Of a stretch of 64,000 bases of DNA, positions 29,001 through 37,291 are shown one piece after another. Positions within the stretch are counted from its first letter, which is position 1; each line of letters starts with the position of its first letter. Position numbers and translations under genes: made by a program. This DNA is from Nocardia wallacei (lineage in GTDB: Bacteria > Actinomycetota > Actinomycetes > Mycobacteriales > Mycobacteriaceae), in NCBI RefSeq assembly GCF_029869545.1, contig NZ_JARWQD010000183.1, positions 37,471-101,470 of the forward strand, read 5' to 3'. The notes below the pieces were generated by a model. That model saw nothing but the letters and a program-made list of their open reading frames with translations. It was not told the origin of the DNA and made no database searches.

Positions 29001-29535
29001 TCTGCCGGATATGTTCACGCGGCTGCTGCTGAGCGTGCTGGCGACGGGCGTGGCGCCGAAGTCGTTCTACGAGACCGACTCCGAGGGCGATCGGCAGCGC
29101 TCGCACTACGACGGGCTGCCCGCCGACTTCACCGCCGAGGCCATCACCACCCTCGGCGCGCGGGCGGGCACGGGGTACGAAACCTTCGACGTGCTCAATC
29201 CGCACGACGACGGGCTGTCGCTGGACGAGTTCGTGGACTGGCTGATCGCGGCCGGGCATCCGATCGAGCGCATCGACGACTACGCGGAGTGGTTGTCGCG
29301 CTTCGACACCGCGCTGCGCGCCCTGCCGGAGCGGCAGCGCAAGCACTCGGTCCTGCCGCTGCTGCACGCCTACGCACGCCCCGGCGCCCCGATGCGCGGT
29401 GCCGCCCTGCCCGCCAAGAAGTTCCAGGCGGCGGTGCAGCACGCGAAGATCGGTGCGGCGGAGGACATCCCGCACCTCGGCCCCGAGCTGATCGAGAAGT
29501 ACGCCAACGATCTACGCCTGCGCAATCTCCTGTAG
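26026..29535 (+). CDS. car: Carboxylic acid reductase (A-T-R)
   Basis: The 1169-residue three-domain enzyme reduces carboxylic acids to aldehydes with ATP and NADPH. Order: an adenylation domain (about residues 60-640; [24 protein letters not shown] and YRTGDVM), a thiolation domain (about 655-730; LGGDSLSAL, requiring a phosphopantetheinyl transferase) and a terminal reductase domain (about 770-1169; [11 protein letters not shown], with the YGNSKW Tyr-Lys pair). Length and order match the Nocardia enzyme (about 1174 residues). ATG 26026 has AGAGGTCGGGG just upstream; an upstream ATG at 25921 lacks a site. No PPTase gene is adjacent. Confidence 0.95.
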   Translation: MDILGMEVADEDAQLVRRATELIERDPQIRAALPIDAVGEAVQRPGMRLAESVATVMESYADRPALGRRAVEFVADDAGRRRARLLPRFDTITYGDLWQRVRALTAAWHHDPEHPTRAGDFVAILGFTSIDYTTVDLACTCVGAVAVPLQAGASQAQLTPIVVETEPRVLAADVEQLDAAIDLALATESVRALIVFDYYAEDEIQRAAVESARARLADSPVRVETLDAVLARGRELPAAPLHTAGDDSELALLIYTSGSTGTPKGAMYPERLLARMWRPGPIPALGLSYMPMSHIAGRASLTTCLASGGTVYFAARSDMSTLFDDIALARPTMLFFVPRVCDMVFQRFRGEVDRTVAAGADPAVAEREVKAELREHFLGGRFLLALCGSAPLSAEMRTFMESVLELGMFDGYGATETGGGVLLNNQVQRPPVIDYKLVDVPELGYFGTDKPYPRGELLVKAESLVPGYYKRPDLNAEIFDADGFYRTGDVMAETEPDRLVYVDRRNNVLKLSQGEFVAVSKLEAVYTSSPLIRQIYVYGSSERAALLAVIVPTTDAAAAHPDTAELKAAIAESMQRVAQDAHLNSYEIPRDFLLETEPFSMDNGLLSGIGKLLRPKLKDRYGAQLEQRYDELDREQRDELQALRGAAADLPVLETVGRAARALLGCATTELRPDAHFADLGGDSLSALSLSTLLQEIFGVEVPVGVIHSPATDLRRLAEYIESERRSGRQRPTAASVHGGGGEIRAADLTLDKFIDTATLAAAADLPRTPHPVRTVLLTGANGYLGRFLCLEWLQRLHDSGGTLVCVVRGADAAAARERLDEAFDSGDPELSRRYRELAEGTLEVLAGDIGEPNLGVGEQVWARLAESVDLIVHPAALVNHVLPYDQLFGPNVVGTAEVIRLALTARLKPVTYLSTVGVADQVDPEVFTEDGDIREISAVRALGDGYANGYGNSKWAGEVLLREAYDWCGLPVAVFRSDMILAHSRYAGQFNLPDMFTRLLLSVLATGVAPKSFYETDSEGDRQRSHYDGLPADFTAEAITTLGARAGTGYETFDVLNPHDDGLSLDEFVDWLIAAGHPIERIDDYAEWLSRFDTALRALPERQRKHSVLPLLHAYARPGAPMRGAALPAKKFQAAVQHAKIGAAEDIPHLGPELIEKYANDLRLRNLL

Positions 29536-29618
29536 ACAGATGAACTTGCCCCGGTACAACGACGCCCGCACCCGGCCCCTCGCCGGTAGGCGCCGCTCAT
29601 CGGCGTAGATTCGGCGGT

Positions 29619-30404
29619 ATGTCGAGCGATGACGGCGGTGCGGCGTCGAGGAATCAGCCGCTGCTGGTGCTGGTCAAGATCACCGAGATTCTGGACGCGT
29701 TCTCGCCGGCGCGGCCGTCGATGACGCTCGGCGAGATTCAGCAGGCCACCGGACTCCCGGCGTCCACGGTGCAGCGGCTGGTCACGAACATGGTCGCGCA
29801 GGGGCTGCTCGACCGCGTCGGCGACCAGATCCGGATCGGGCTGCGCATGAGCTACTGGGCGGCGACGGCGGTGAAGGGCCTGGACCTGTTGTCGATCGCC
29901 AACCCGGTGCTGCGGGAGATCCGCGACAAGACCGGCGAGACGGCGTGTCTGTTCCGGGCCGAACACGGTTTCCGGGTGTGTGTCGCGATCGCCGAGACCC
30001 GGCACGCGCTGCGCCGGGATATGTACGTGGGCAAGATAATTCCGCTGTACGCCGGGTCGGCGGGCCGGATCCTGCTGGCGTGGAATCCGGAGCTGGCCGA
30101 GTCGGTGCTGGCGGCGCCGCTGGAACCGCTCACCGAGGGGACCGTGACCAGCCCGGACGAGTTGCGCGCGCGCATCGCCCAGGCCAAGGCCGACGGCTAC
30201 GCGATCACGGCGGGGGAGCGCGAGGACTCGGCGTCCGGCCTGTCCGCGCCGGTCTTCGACGCCTCCGGTGATGTCGTCGCGGCGGTGACCATCAGCGGCC
30301 CGACCATCCGCATGCCGCAGTCGCAATGCGAGGCGTGGGTCGACCTGCTCGTCGGCTACGCCGAACAGATCACCCGGACCATCGGCGGTCGCCTCCCCGC
30401 GTGA
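29619..30404 (+). CDS. IclR-family transcriptional regulator
   Basis: The 261-residue regulator has an N-terminal winged helix (about residues 15-75: LLVLVKITEILDAF then LPASTVQRLVTNMVAQGLL) and a C-terminal GAF-like ligand domain ending in AAVTISGPTIRM. It converges on the HMG-CoA-lyase operon with only four bases between stop codons. IclR proteins usually control adjacent catabolic operons for organic or aromatic acids, so it likely senses the substrate of that operon. No operator was pinned down. Confidence 0.9.
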   Translation: MSSDDGGAASRNQPLLVLVKITEILDAFSPARPSMTLGEIQQATGLPASTVQRLVTNMVAQGLLDRVGDQIRIGLRMSYWAATAVKGLDLLSIANPVLREIRDKTGETACLFRAEHGFRVCVAIAETRHALRRDMYVGKIIPLYAGSAGRILLAWNPELAESVLAAPLEPLTEGTVTSPDELRARIAQAKADGYAITAGEREDSASGLSAPVFDASGDVVAAVTISGPTIRMPQSQCEAWVDLLVGYAEQITRTIGGRLPA

Positions 30405-30408
30405 GCGG

Positions 30409-31341
30409 TCAGGACCGGACAACCCACTCGAACGCCGCGGCCTTCGACCGCGCCCCCTGCGCTGCCTTGGAACGGTTGGGCTCGCCGAGCTCGGCGAGCA
30501 GCGCCTCGGAATTGCCGACCAGCTCGGCGAGGGTGTCCGGCCGGAACCAGCCGGGACGCGTCGCGAACAGTAGATCCTCGGTGGCGGTATTGCCGCTGGC
30601 GCCGGGGGCGAAGGGGCAGCCGCCGAGGCCGCCCAGCGCGCCGTCCACCATCGTGGCGCCCGCGTCGATCGCCGCGAGGGTGTTGGCGACACCGAGTCCC
30701 CAGGTGTCGTGGCCGTGAAAGACGATGCGCCGCTGCGGCGTCCGGGTGCGCACCGCGGCGACCAGCTCGCGCACCTGCACCGGCACCGCCTGGCCGAGCG
30801 TATCGGCGAGGACGATGTCGTCGGCGCCCGCGGTGCGCGCGTCGTTGGCGATGCCGATCACCCGCTCGGGGTCGACGGGACCCTCGAAGGGGCAGGTGAA
30901 CGACGTCGCGATGCACAACTGGATGGACCCGCCCGCCTCCTGCGCGAGCCGCACGGCCGCGGGCATGGCGGCCACGCTGTCCTCGGTGCTGCGGCCGATA
31001 TTGGCGCGATTGTGCGAATCCGAGGCGGAGAAACAGTACTGGAAGTTGCGTGCCCCGGCCGCGGCGGCCTTCTCGACATGGCGCGGTGTGGCCACCCACA
31101 CCCAGCACCGCTCCAGCTCCTGCGGGGTCAGCTCGGCGATGATCTCGAGCGTATTCGCCAGTGGCGGAACGAGATCCGGCCGGGCCATCGACCCGATCTC
31201 CAGCGCCGGGACCCCGAGGCGCAGCAGCGTGCGCGCGGTCTCGACCTTGCGTTCGGTCGGCAACAGCTTGCCGGTGAGCTGCAATCCGTCGCGCAGTGTG
31301 ACGTCGCGCAGCTCGGCCGCGGGTGTGTAGCCGAACGTCAT
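30409..31341 (-). CDS. Hydroxymethylglutaryl-CoA lyase family aldolase
   Basis: The 310-residue TIM-barrel lyase has RDVTLRDGLQ at the N-terminus, metal-ligand HGHD in FHGHDTWGLG and the signature Cys loop GGLGGCPFAPGASGNTATED. These match HMG-CoA lyase, which cleaves HMG-CoA to acetoacetate and acetyl-CoA; related 3-hydroxy-3-methyl-diacid CoA esters are possible. ATG 31341 has a perfect AGGAGG and overlaps the CoA-transferase stop. Last gene of a permease/CoA-transferase/lyase operon, which suggests the acid is imported free and activated before cleavage. Confidence 0.92.
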   Translation of the reverse strand: MTFGYTPAAELRDVTLRDGLQLTGKLLPTERKVETARTLLRLGVPALEIGSMARPDLVPPLANTLEIIAELTPQELERCWVWVATPRHVEKAAAAGARNFQYCFSASDSHNRANIGRSTEDSVAAMPAAVRLAQEAGGSIQLCIATSFTCPFEGPVDPERVIGIANDARTAGADDIVLADTLGQAVPVQVRELVAAVRTRTPQRRIVFHGHDTWGLGVANTLAAIDAGATMVDGALGGLGGCPFAPGASGNTATEDLLFATRPGWFRPDTLAELVGNSEALLAELGEPNRSKAAQGARSKAAAFEWVVRS

Positions 31342-32579
31342 GATGTGCCTCCTGTGCCGGAATTGCCTGTGCGGGAGTCTATTTCGTCGTCGGTCAGCCC
31401 CAGTACCGATGCGAGCACCTCGCGGGTGTGCGCGCCGAGATCCGGTCCGACCGTCCGGATCGGCAGCGAGGCGCCCCCGATCACCGGGACGATACCCGCG
31501 AATCCGACGGTGGCCGGTTCGGCCGCCCCGGTGTCGACCGCGAACTCCTGAATCATATTGCGCGCCCGGTACTGCGGGTCGTCGACGATGTCGGCTGCGG
31601 TGTAGATCGGGCCCGACGGCACCCCGGCGGCATCGAGAATCTTCAGCGCCTCGTCGCGGGTGTGCCGGGACGTCCATTCGGCGATCGCGGCGTCGAGTTC
31701 CTCGCGGCGGCGCCAGCGGGCGGCGTTGTCGCGCAATTCGGGGTCGGCGGCCAGGTCCGGCCGGTCGATCGTCTCCATGTAGCGCTGGAAGATCGCGTCG
31801 CCGTTGCCCGCGATGATGATGCTGGTGCCGTCGCCGCACGGATAGGCGTTGCTGGGGGCGATGCCCTCCATCCGGCCGCCGACCCGTTCGCGGCGGACGC
31901 CGTAGGCGAGGTAGTCGGGGATCAGCGATTCCATCACCGACAGGATCGACTCGTTGAGGGCGACGTCGATGATGCGCTCGCCCAAGGGAATTGCGGTGTC
32001 GGACCGGGTCCGCTGGAACAGTGCCATGACGGTGCCGAAGGCGGCGTAGATCCCGGCGATCGAGTCGCCGATGGAGACGCCGGTGCGCACCGGCGGCCGG
32101 TCCGGGTCGCCGACCAGTTCGCGCAGCCCGCCGACGGCCTCGGCGACCGCGGCGAATCCGGGCCGCTGCGCCAGCGGCCCGGTCTGGCCGTAGGCGGAGA
32201 TGCGGGTGACGACCAGGTCGGGATTCGCCGCGTCGAGCACCTCCGGCCCGAGGCCCCATTTCTCCAGCGTCCCCGGGCGGAAATTCTCCAGCAGCACATC
32301 GCATTCGCGGACGAGGTCGAGCACGAGGGCGCGCCCCGCCTCGGTCTTCAGGTCCAGCACGATCGACTTCTTGTTGCGGTTGATGGTGCGGTACAGCATG
32401 GAGGTGTCGCCGCTGTAGAGCCGCCAGCGGCGCAGTTCGTCGCCCGTGACCGGCCGCTCGACCTTGATCACCTCGGCGCCGAAGTCGGCCAGCATGCGAC
32501 CGGCGGTCGGGGCGGCGATGTAGTTGCCCAGCTCGAGCACGCGGACACCCGACAGCGGGCGAACGACCTTGTCTTGCAT
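31338..32579 (-). CDS. CaiB/BaiF (family III) CoA-transferase
   Basis: The 413-residue family III CoA-transferase moves CoA between organic acids. It shows GVRVLELGNYIAAPTAGRMLADFGAEVIKVE, LLENFRPGTLEKWG, YGQTGP and the active-site Asp in SIGDSIAG. It follows the permease gene by 15 bases and overlaps the lyase start (ATGA). In this operon it should activate the imported acid to the CoA ester cleaved by the lyase, perhaps with succinyl-CoA as donor (inference). Confidence 0.93.
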   Translation of the reverse strand: MQDKVVRPLSGVRVLELGNYIAAPTAGRMLADFGAEVIKVERPVTGDELRRWRLYSGDTSMLYRTINRNKKSIVLDLKTEAGRALVLDLVRECDVLLENFRPGTLEKWGLGPEVLDAANPDLVVTRISAYGQTGPLAQRPGFAAVAEAVGGLRELVGDPDRPPVRTGVSIGDSIAGIYAAFGTVMALFQRTRSDTAIPLGERIIDVALNESILSVMESLIPDYLAYGVRRERVGGRMEGIAPSNAYPCGDGTSIIIAGNGDAIFQRYMETIDRPDLAADPELRDNAARWRRREELDAAIAEWTSRHTRDEALKILDAAGVPSGPIYTAADIVDDPQYRARNMIQEFAVDTGAAEPATVGFAGIVPVIGGASLPIRTVGPDLGAHTREVLASVLGLTDDEIDSRTGNSGTGGTS

Positions 32580-32594
32580 ACCTTTTCTCTCCGA

Positions 32595-34037
32595 TCAGAG
32601 CAGCGCGCTCAGCGGCAGGATGAGCAGGATCGCCACCACCGACGCGACCGAGACGCCCACCGAGCAGGTCTTCAGCGTGCCGCGCGTGGTCTGGCCCAGC
32701 AGCGACTGCAGCAGCCAGAAGGTATTGCTCGTGACGTGCACCGCGAACAGCGATCCGGCGCCCGCGGCGAGCGCGATCAGCACCGGATCGATGCCGAGGG
32801 CGGGCGCGACCGGGCCGAGGATTCCGGCGGCCGTGATCGCCGAGATCGTCACGGAGCCGACGGCGACGTGCAGGATCGCCGCGATCACCCACACCATCAG
32901 CAGCGGCGCGGCGGTGCTCGCGGTGAAGTATTCGCCGAGGATCTTGCCCAGGCCGGTCGCGGCGATGGTGGCCGCCAGCGAGCCGCCGACACCGGTCAGG
33001 ATGAGGATCTGGCCGCTCTCCTTGAATCCGGTGGCGATCGAGCGCTGCATCGCCTCGGCCCCGACGGCGTAGCGGCCGACGAAACTGGTGCCGACGAGCC
33101 CGATCAGCAGGGCGATCACCGGCGCCGAGAGGAATTCGATCACCGGATTGTGCACCTCGGCGACGTCCAGCACGGCGCCCAGCGCGATCAGTACCAGGGC
33201 GGTGAGCAGCGGCGCCAGCAGCACCGGCAGCGGAGTCTCGGAGCGCGTCGCCGCGCTGGTGCGGGTGCCGACGACCCCGCTGCCCGGCTCGGTGCTCGCC
33301 GCCGCGCCGCGATCGGCGACGGCTGCGTGCTCGGCGTGTCCGGAATCCGCGGCGGGCTCGCCGGTGCCGGGAACCGGCTCCTCGCCGAGGAAGGGCTGTT
33401 CGTCGCGCTCCTCGTTCCACCAGCCGCGGTCGAACAGGAAGCACATGACGGCCACCGCGATGGCGACCGTGGGGATCACCAGCAGCACGCCGAACAGCAG
33501 CATCTTGCCCAGCGGCACGCCGAGCAGTCCGGCCAGCGCCAGCGCGCCGACGCCCGGCACGGTCAGCACGATGCCGCATTCGCCGCCGATCGCCAGGGCC
33601 GTGGCCATCCGCGCCGTGCCCCGCTTACCGATCTTGGCGGCGAGATTGCGCGCGAGCGGCGCCGCGATCACCAGCAGCACGTCGAGGAAGATCGACTGCA
33701 GCAGCGTGGCGACCGTCAGCGACATCGCGTACGGCATCCGGTTGGGCCCGAACACCTTCAGCAGCGCGCCGACCAGGCGCTGGATCGCGCCCGTCTGCTG
33801 CAGCATCGCGCCCATCAGCACGCCGAACGCGATCAGCAGCCCGACCTCGGCCATGATGTCGCCGAAACCCTTGGTGATGGTCTCGATGGTCTTCTCGGTA
33901 CCCAGCCCGGCGGTCAGCCCCAGATAGGCGGATCCGATGACCAGCGAGACCGCCGGGTTGAACTTGAATCGGACGATCAGCAGGACCACCGCGAGGATCG
34001 CGACTCCCGTATTGATCATCGTTGCAACGTCTGACAT
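32595..34037 (-). CDS. GntP-family organic acid permease
   Basis: The 480-residue membrane protein has about 12 hydrophobic segments in two halves, joined by a charged loop of about 70 residues (around 200-275). GECGIVLTVPGVGALALAG and LLMVWVIAAILHVAVGSVTISAITAAG are typical of GntP/GntT/DsdX permeases for gluconate and related hydroxy acids. ATG 34037 matches family N-termini; the longer frame upstream reads through promoter-like sequence. First gene of the operon, so it probably imports the hydroxy-dicarboxylate that the next two enzymes process. Confidence 0.9.
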   Translation of the reverse strand: MSDVATMINTGVAILAVVLLIVRFKFNPAVSLVIGSAYLGLTAGLGTEKTIETITKGFGDIMAEVGLLIAFGVLMGAMLQQTGAIQRLVGALLKVFGPNRMPYAMSLTVATLLQSIFLDVLLVIAAPLARNLAAKIGKRGTARMATALAIGGECGIVLTVPGVGALALAGLLGVPLGKMLLFGVLLVIPTVAIAVAVMCFLFDRGWWNEERDEQPFLGEEPVPGTGEPAADSGHAEHAAVADRGAAASTEPGSGVVGTRTSAATRSETPLPVLLAPLLTALVLIALGAVLDVAEVHNPVIEFLSAPVIALLIGLVGTSFVGRYAVGAEAMQRSIATGFKESGQILILTGVGGSLAATIAATGLGKILGEYFTASTAAPLLMVWVIAAILHVAVGSVTISAITAAGILGPVAPALGIDPVLIALAAGAGSLFAVHVTSNTFWLLQSLLGQTTRGTLKTCSVGVSVASVVAILLILPLSALL

Positions 34038-34143
34038 GCGTAAATCCCATCGAGCCGCACTCACGGAGTGCTCGGTCCCGCAGTGCAGAGCAACGATCAT
34101 GCCGTGATGCGGGCCACAACAGGCTCACATTATGGGCAGAGAC

Positions 34144-34770
34144 TCACGATATAAGCAAGCGGCTGGCCTGCCGGGCTCGATACTCCCGCCGCCACCGGCT
34201 GAAACCCAGCAGGACCAGCAGGAAGAAGACCCCATAGACGGCCCCGGAGACGTACAACCCGGACTGGAACGCCAGCGGCACGCCGACGAGGTCGACCAGC
34301 ATCCAGATGATCCAGAAGTCGACCAGGGCGCGGCTCTGCGCGAACGTGGCGATGGCGCTGCCGACGAAGATGTACGCGTTCGCCCACGGCGACCACGCGA
34401 CATGCAGCCAGGTCAGATGGATGAACAGCTCGGCCACCAGCACGGTGCCCAGCACCAGCACGGCGAGCAGGACCAGGCGCTCACGGGTGGTGGCCGGCCG
34501 CACGAGCAGGCCGTGATCGTCGCGGGTGCCGCGGGTCCACGACAGCCAGCCGTAGACGGCCAGCGCGCAGAACAGCACCTGCTTGAGCGCATTGCCCGGG
34601 ACGTGCGCGTCGATCGAGGCGGCCAGCAGCAGCAATGCGCCCACCAGCTGCACCGGCCAGGTCCACACGGTCTTGCGCATCGCCAGCCACACCACGGCCA
34701 GCGACAGGATGTTGCCGGTCAGGTCGGTCCAGAGAATGTGCTCGCCGAAGATCTGGAATCCCGCGTTCAC
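34144..34770 (-). CDS. ribM: PnuC-family transporter, probable riboflavin uptake (RibM/PnuX)
   Basis: The 208-residue protein has seven or so hydrophobic segments with PnuC-family sequences (WTDLTGNILSLAVVWLAMRKTVWTWP; NALKQVLFCALAVYGWLSW; DFWIIWMLVDLVGVPL). PnuC itself carries nicotinamide riboside; the RibM/PnuX branch carries riboflavin and in actinobacteria sits behind an FMN riboswitch. An FMN-riboswitch-like leader is found 78 bases upstream here, which favours riboflavin. GTG 34770 has a GGGAG eight bases upstream and overlaps the stop of an 18-codon upstream ORF. Confidence 0.85.
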   Translation of the reverse strand: MNAGFQIFGEHILWTDLTGNILSLAVVWLAMRKTVWTWPVQLVGALLLLAASIDAHVPGNALKQVLFCALAVYGWLSWTRGTRDDHGLLVRPATTRERLVLLAVLVLGTVLVAELFIHLTWLHVAWSPWANAYIFVGSAIATFAQSRALVDFWIIWMLVDLVGVPLAFQSGLYVSGAVYGVFFLLVLLGFSRWRREYRARQASRLLIS

Positions 34771-34823
34771 GCGGCGACTCCCGCGGTGGGGCTGCCGAAC
34801 TCCTCGGCGTCGGCGACGTGCAT
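34767..34823 (-). CDS. 18-codon upstream ORF coupled to ribM (tentative)
   Basis: A short frame starts at ATG 34823 (MHVADAEEFGSPTAGVAA) behind GAGGAGGTCCGGGAG, and its TGA overlaps the ribM GTG as GTGA. It lies between the riboswitch-like element and ribM, so it could transmit leader control by translational coupling. The overlap could be chance, since the frame is short. Confidence 0.35.
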   Translation of the reverse strand: MHVADAEEFGSPTAGVAA

Positions 34824-34847
34824 CTCCCGGACCTCCTCGATGCCAGA

Positions 34848-34910
34848 GCTCCGGGGGTGCCTCCCATCCGGACTCTCACCGTCGGTTCGGGCTTCCACCG
34901 ACCCCGGAGC
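34848..34910 (-). ncRNA. FMN-riboswitch-like leader element, shortened
   Basis: On the minus strand the sequence GGGGTCGGTGGAAGCCCGAA, then ACCGACGGTGAGAGTCCGG, then ATGGGAGGCA matches conserved RFN/FMN-riboswitch segments. Perfect 9-base arms GCTCCGGGG and CCCCGGAGC enclose it as a P1 stem, and GTCGGT/ACCGAC forms an internal hairpin. A full actinobacterial aptamer is about 120-150 bases with two similar halves; here only about 63 bases remain, as if one half had been lost between the repeated CGGT-A-AGTCCG segments. Identity is strong; ligand binding by the short form is unproven. Confidence 0.65.
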
Positions 34911-34999
34911 GCGCGTTCACCTCGCCCAACCACGCTGCCACGGCACCGTATTCCGCCGCACACCACCACCCGGGTGTGACCTACGACTCGATCGGGTGG

Positions 35000-36271
35000 T
35001 TACGCGAGGATGCGGAGGGGGTGTTCGAGGAGGTCCTTCAGTTGCTGGAGGAATGTAGCGGCTATGGCGCCGTCGATGGCGCGGTGGTCGGCGGACATCG
35101 TGATGCGCAGGATCTTGCGGGCGATCACGTCGGTGCCGTCGAGGCGCAGTTCGTCCTGGGCGGCGCCGACGGCGAGGATCGCGGATTCGGGCGGGTTGAT
35201 GACGGCGGTGAACTGCTCCACGCCGAACATGCCCAGATTCGAGATCGTGAAGGTGCCACCGGACATCTCCTCGGCGCGCAGCTTGCGGTCGCGCGCCCGC
35301 CCGGCGAGTTCGCGCGCCTCGGTGGCGATCTCGGAGACGCTCTTGCGGTCGGCGTCGCGGATCACCGGCACCAGCAGCCCGGCGGGGGTGGCGACGGCGA
35401 TGCCGAGGTGGATTCCCCTGTGCCGCAGCAGTTTTTCTCCCGCGAAGGACACGTTCACCGCCGGATCCGCGCGCAGCGCCGACGCCACCGCCTTGACCAG
35501 CAGATCGTTGACACTGACCTTGCCCTTCCCGGCCGGCTCCAGCGTCGCGTTGATCTGCACGCGGAGGGCCAGCAGGTCGGTGACGTCGATCGCGCTGGTC
35601 AGGTAGATGTGCGGGGCCTGCTGCATGCTCTGGGTGAGCCGGGCCGCCGACACCTGCTGAATCCGGCTCAGCGGCACCTCGTCGGAATCGCCGGAGGGGC
35701 CAGCTGCCGCCGCCGGTGCGAATCCACCAGGGCGCGGGGCGGATTCGACATCCTGCCGGGTGATCCGCCCGCCCGGGCCCGTGCCGGTGACGGTGGCGAG
35801 GTCGATGCCGAGTTCCCCGGCGATCTTGCGGGCCAACGGGGAAGACTTCGGCCGACGCTCGGTCCCGGAACCGAGAAGGCCCGTAGCAGAGTTGTCCGGG
35901 CTGGCGGCGCCTGTCGCGGAGTTACCCTGCCCGTCACCGCTTCCGGAGACCGTAGCCGGGTCCGATTGCGCACCGGCACTTCCGGAGGTCGCCTGCGCGC
36001 TGCCGTGCGCGGAACCCGACGGCGACCCCGTCCCGCTCCCGTCTCCGACGATCGCGATCGGCTCGCCGATCGGGACCCGCGACCCCGCGTCGGCGAGGAT
36101 CTGCTCGAGCACGCCGTCGTCGTAGGCCTCCAATTCCATGAGGGCCTTGTCGGTCTCGATCTCGGCGAGCACCTCGCCGCGGGTGACCGGATCGCCCACC
36201 TGCTTGAGCCAGGACGCGATGACGCCGTCCTCCATCGTGTCGGACAGGCGGGGCATGGTGATTTCAGGCAA
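35000..36271 (-). CDS. pdhC: 2-oxoacid dehydrogenase E2, dihydrolipoamide acyltransferase
   Basis: The protein has about 423 residues. A lipoyl domain (about 1-80, lipoyl Lys in EIETDKALMELEA) is followed by a Gly/Ser/Ala-rich linker (about 85-140), an E1/E3-binding domain (about 145-185, SPLARKIAGELGIDL) and a catalytic domain ending in SADHRAIDGA. The preferred start is TTG 36271, with AAGGA eight bases upstream, giving LPEITMPRLSD and an 8-base overlap with the E1beta gene; ATG 36256 is the alternative. Last gene of the complex operon. Confidence 0.93.
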   Translation of the reverse strand: MPEITMPRLSDTMEDGVIASWLKQVGDPVTRGEVLAEIETDKALMELEAYDDGVLEQILADAGSRVPIGEPIAIVGDGSGTGSPSGSAHGSAQATSGSAGAQSDPATVSGSGDGQGNSATGAASPDNSATGLLGSGTERRPKSSPLARKIAGELGIDLATVTGTGPGGRITRQDVESAPRPGGFAPAAAAGPSGDSDEVPLSRIQQVSAARLTQSMQQAPHIYLTSAIDVTDLLALRVQINATLEPAGKGKVSVNDLLVKAVASALRADPAVNVSFAGEKLLRHRGIHLGIAVATPAGLLVPVIRDADRKSVSEIATEARELAGRARDRKLRAEEMSGGTFTISNLGMFGVEQFTAVINPPESAILAVGAAQDELRLDGTDVIARKILRITMSADHRAIDGAIAATFLQQLKDLLEHPLRILA

Positions 36272-37277
36272 TGTAGGTGTCCTTCGAGTTCCGGCGTCCC
36301 ACGGCCGCAAGGGTTTCCACCGCGGCGGTGTACAGCGAGTCGGCCGACGGCAGCGCGAGCCGCTCCAGCGGTTTCGAGTACGGCAGCGGCACCTCGGCCA
36401 TGGCCACGCGCCGCACGGGTGCGTCGAGGTAGTCGAAGGCGCCGTCGGAGATGGAGGCGGCCACCTCCGCGCCGATGCCGTAGGTGAGCCAGTCGTCCTC
36501 GCCGATCACCGCGCAGCCGGTCTTGCGCACCGAGGCGATCAGGGTGTCGCGGTCCAGCGGCCGCAGGCTGCGCAGGTCGATCACCTCCGCCGAGATCCCT
36601 TCCCCGGCAAGCCGTTCGGCGACCTGGGTGGCTACGGTCGCCATCCGCGAATAGCCGATCAGCGTGATGTCGGTGCCCTCCCTGGTCACCGCGGCCTTGC
36701 CGATCTGCACGTCGGGAATCTCCTCGGGCACGTCGCCCTTGGTGTTGTAGAGCGCGAGATTCTCCAGGAACAGCACCGGATCGTCGTCGGCGATCGCGGC
36801 CCGCAGCAGCGCCCGGGCGTCGGCGGGCGTGCTCGGCGCGACCACCTTCAGCCCGGGCACGAACGCGTAGTACAGCTCGATGTTCTGCGAATGCGTCGCG
36901 CCCAGCTGCTGTCCGCCGCCGCCCGGGGTCCGGATGACCATCGGCACGCTGGTCTGCCCGCCGAACATGCCGTAGATCTTGGCGGCGTGGTTGACGATCT
37001 GATCCAGCGCCAGCAGCGAGAAGTTGATCGTCATGATCTCCACGACCGGGCGCAGCCCGAGCATGGCCGCGCCGATGGCGGCGCCGACGAAACCCTCCTC
37101 GGCGATCGGGGTGTCGCGCACCCGCTTCTCCCCGAATTCGGCGAGCAGCCCGGCGGTGATCTTGTATGAGCCCTCGAAGATGCCGATCTCCTCCCCGATG
37201 AGGAGGATGTCGTCGTCGCGCTGCATCTCCCGGCGCAGGGTGTCGCGCAGCGCTTCGCGATAGGTCATGACAGGCAC
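36264..37277 (-). CDS. pdhB: 2-oxoacid dehydrogenase E1 beta subunit
   Basis: The 337-residue beta subunit of a heterotetrameric thiamine-diphosphate decarboxylase contains the family segments GEEIGIFEGSYKITAGL, RVRDTPIAEEGFVGAAIGAA and PGGGGQQLGATHSQNIE. With the alpha subunit it decarboxylates pyruvate or a branched-chain 2-oxoacid and acylates E2. GTG 37277 is supported by AGAGGA eight bases upstream; ATG 37268 is possible. It is 14 bases after E1alpha and overlaps E2. The substrate (pyruvate, branched-chain acid or acetoin) cannot be fixed from sequence. Confidence 0.93.
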   Translation of the reverse strand: MPVMTYREALRDTLRREMQRDDDILLIGEEIGIFEGSYKITAGLLAEFGEKRVRDTPIAEEGFVGAAIGAAMLGLRPVVEIMTINFSLLALDQIVNHAAKIYGMFGGQTSVPMVIRTPGGGGQQLGATHSQNIELYYAFVPGLKVVAPSTPADARALLRAAIADDDPVLFLENLALYNTKGDVPEEIPDVQIGKAAVTREGTDITLIGYSRMATVATQVAERLAGEGISAEVIDLRSLRPLDRDTLIASVRKTGCAVIGEDDWLTYGIGAEVAASISDGAFDYLDAPVRRVAMAEVPLPYSKPLERLALPSADSLYTAAVETLAAVGRRNSKDTYIA

Positions 37278-37291
37278 GGTGATGTCCTCTT

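Noticed and set aside
30409..33579. One long minus-strand frame spanning the lyase and upstream
   Set aside because: Only its last third (from ATG 31341) is HMG-CoA lyase; the rest is the wrong frame across the CoA-transferase and permease genes.
31428..34034. Plus-strand frame of 868 codons over the catabolic operon
   Set aside because: Low-complexity Arg/Gln/His/Asp sequence antisense to three well-supported genes.
34038..34143. Possible terminator or operator between ribM and the GntP permease gene
   Set aside because: No hairpin or palindrome clear enough to call by eye.
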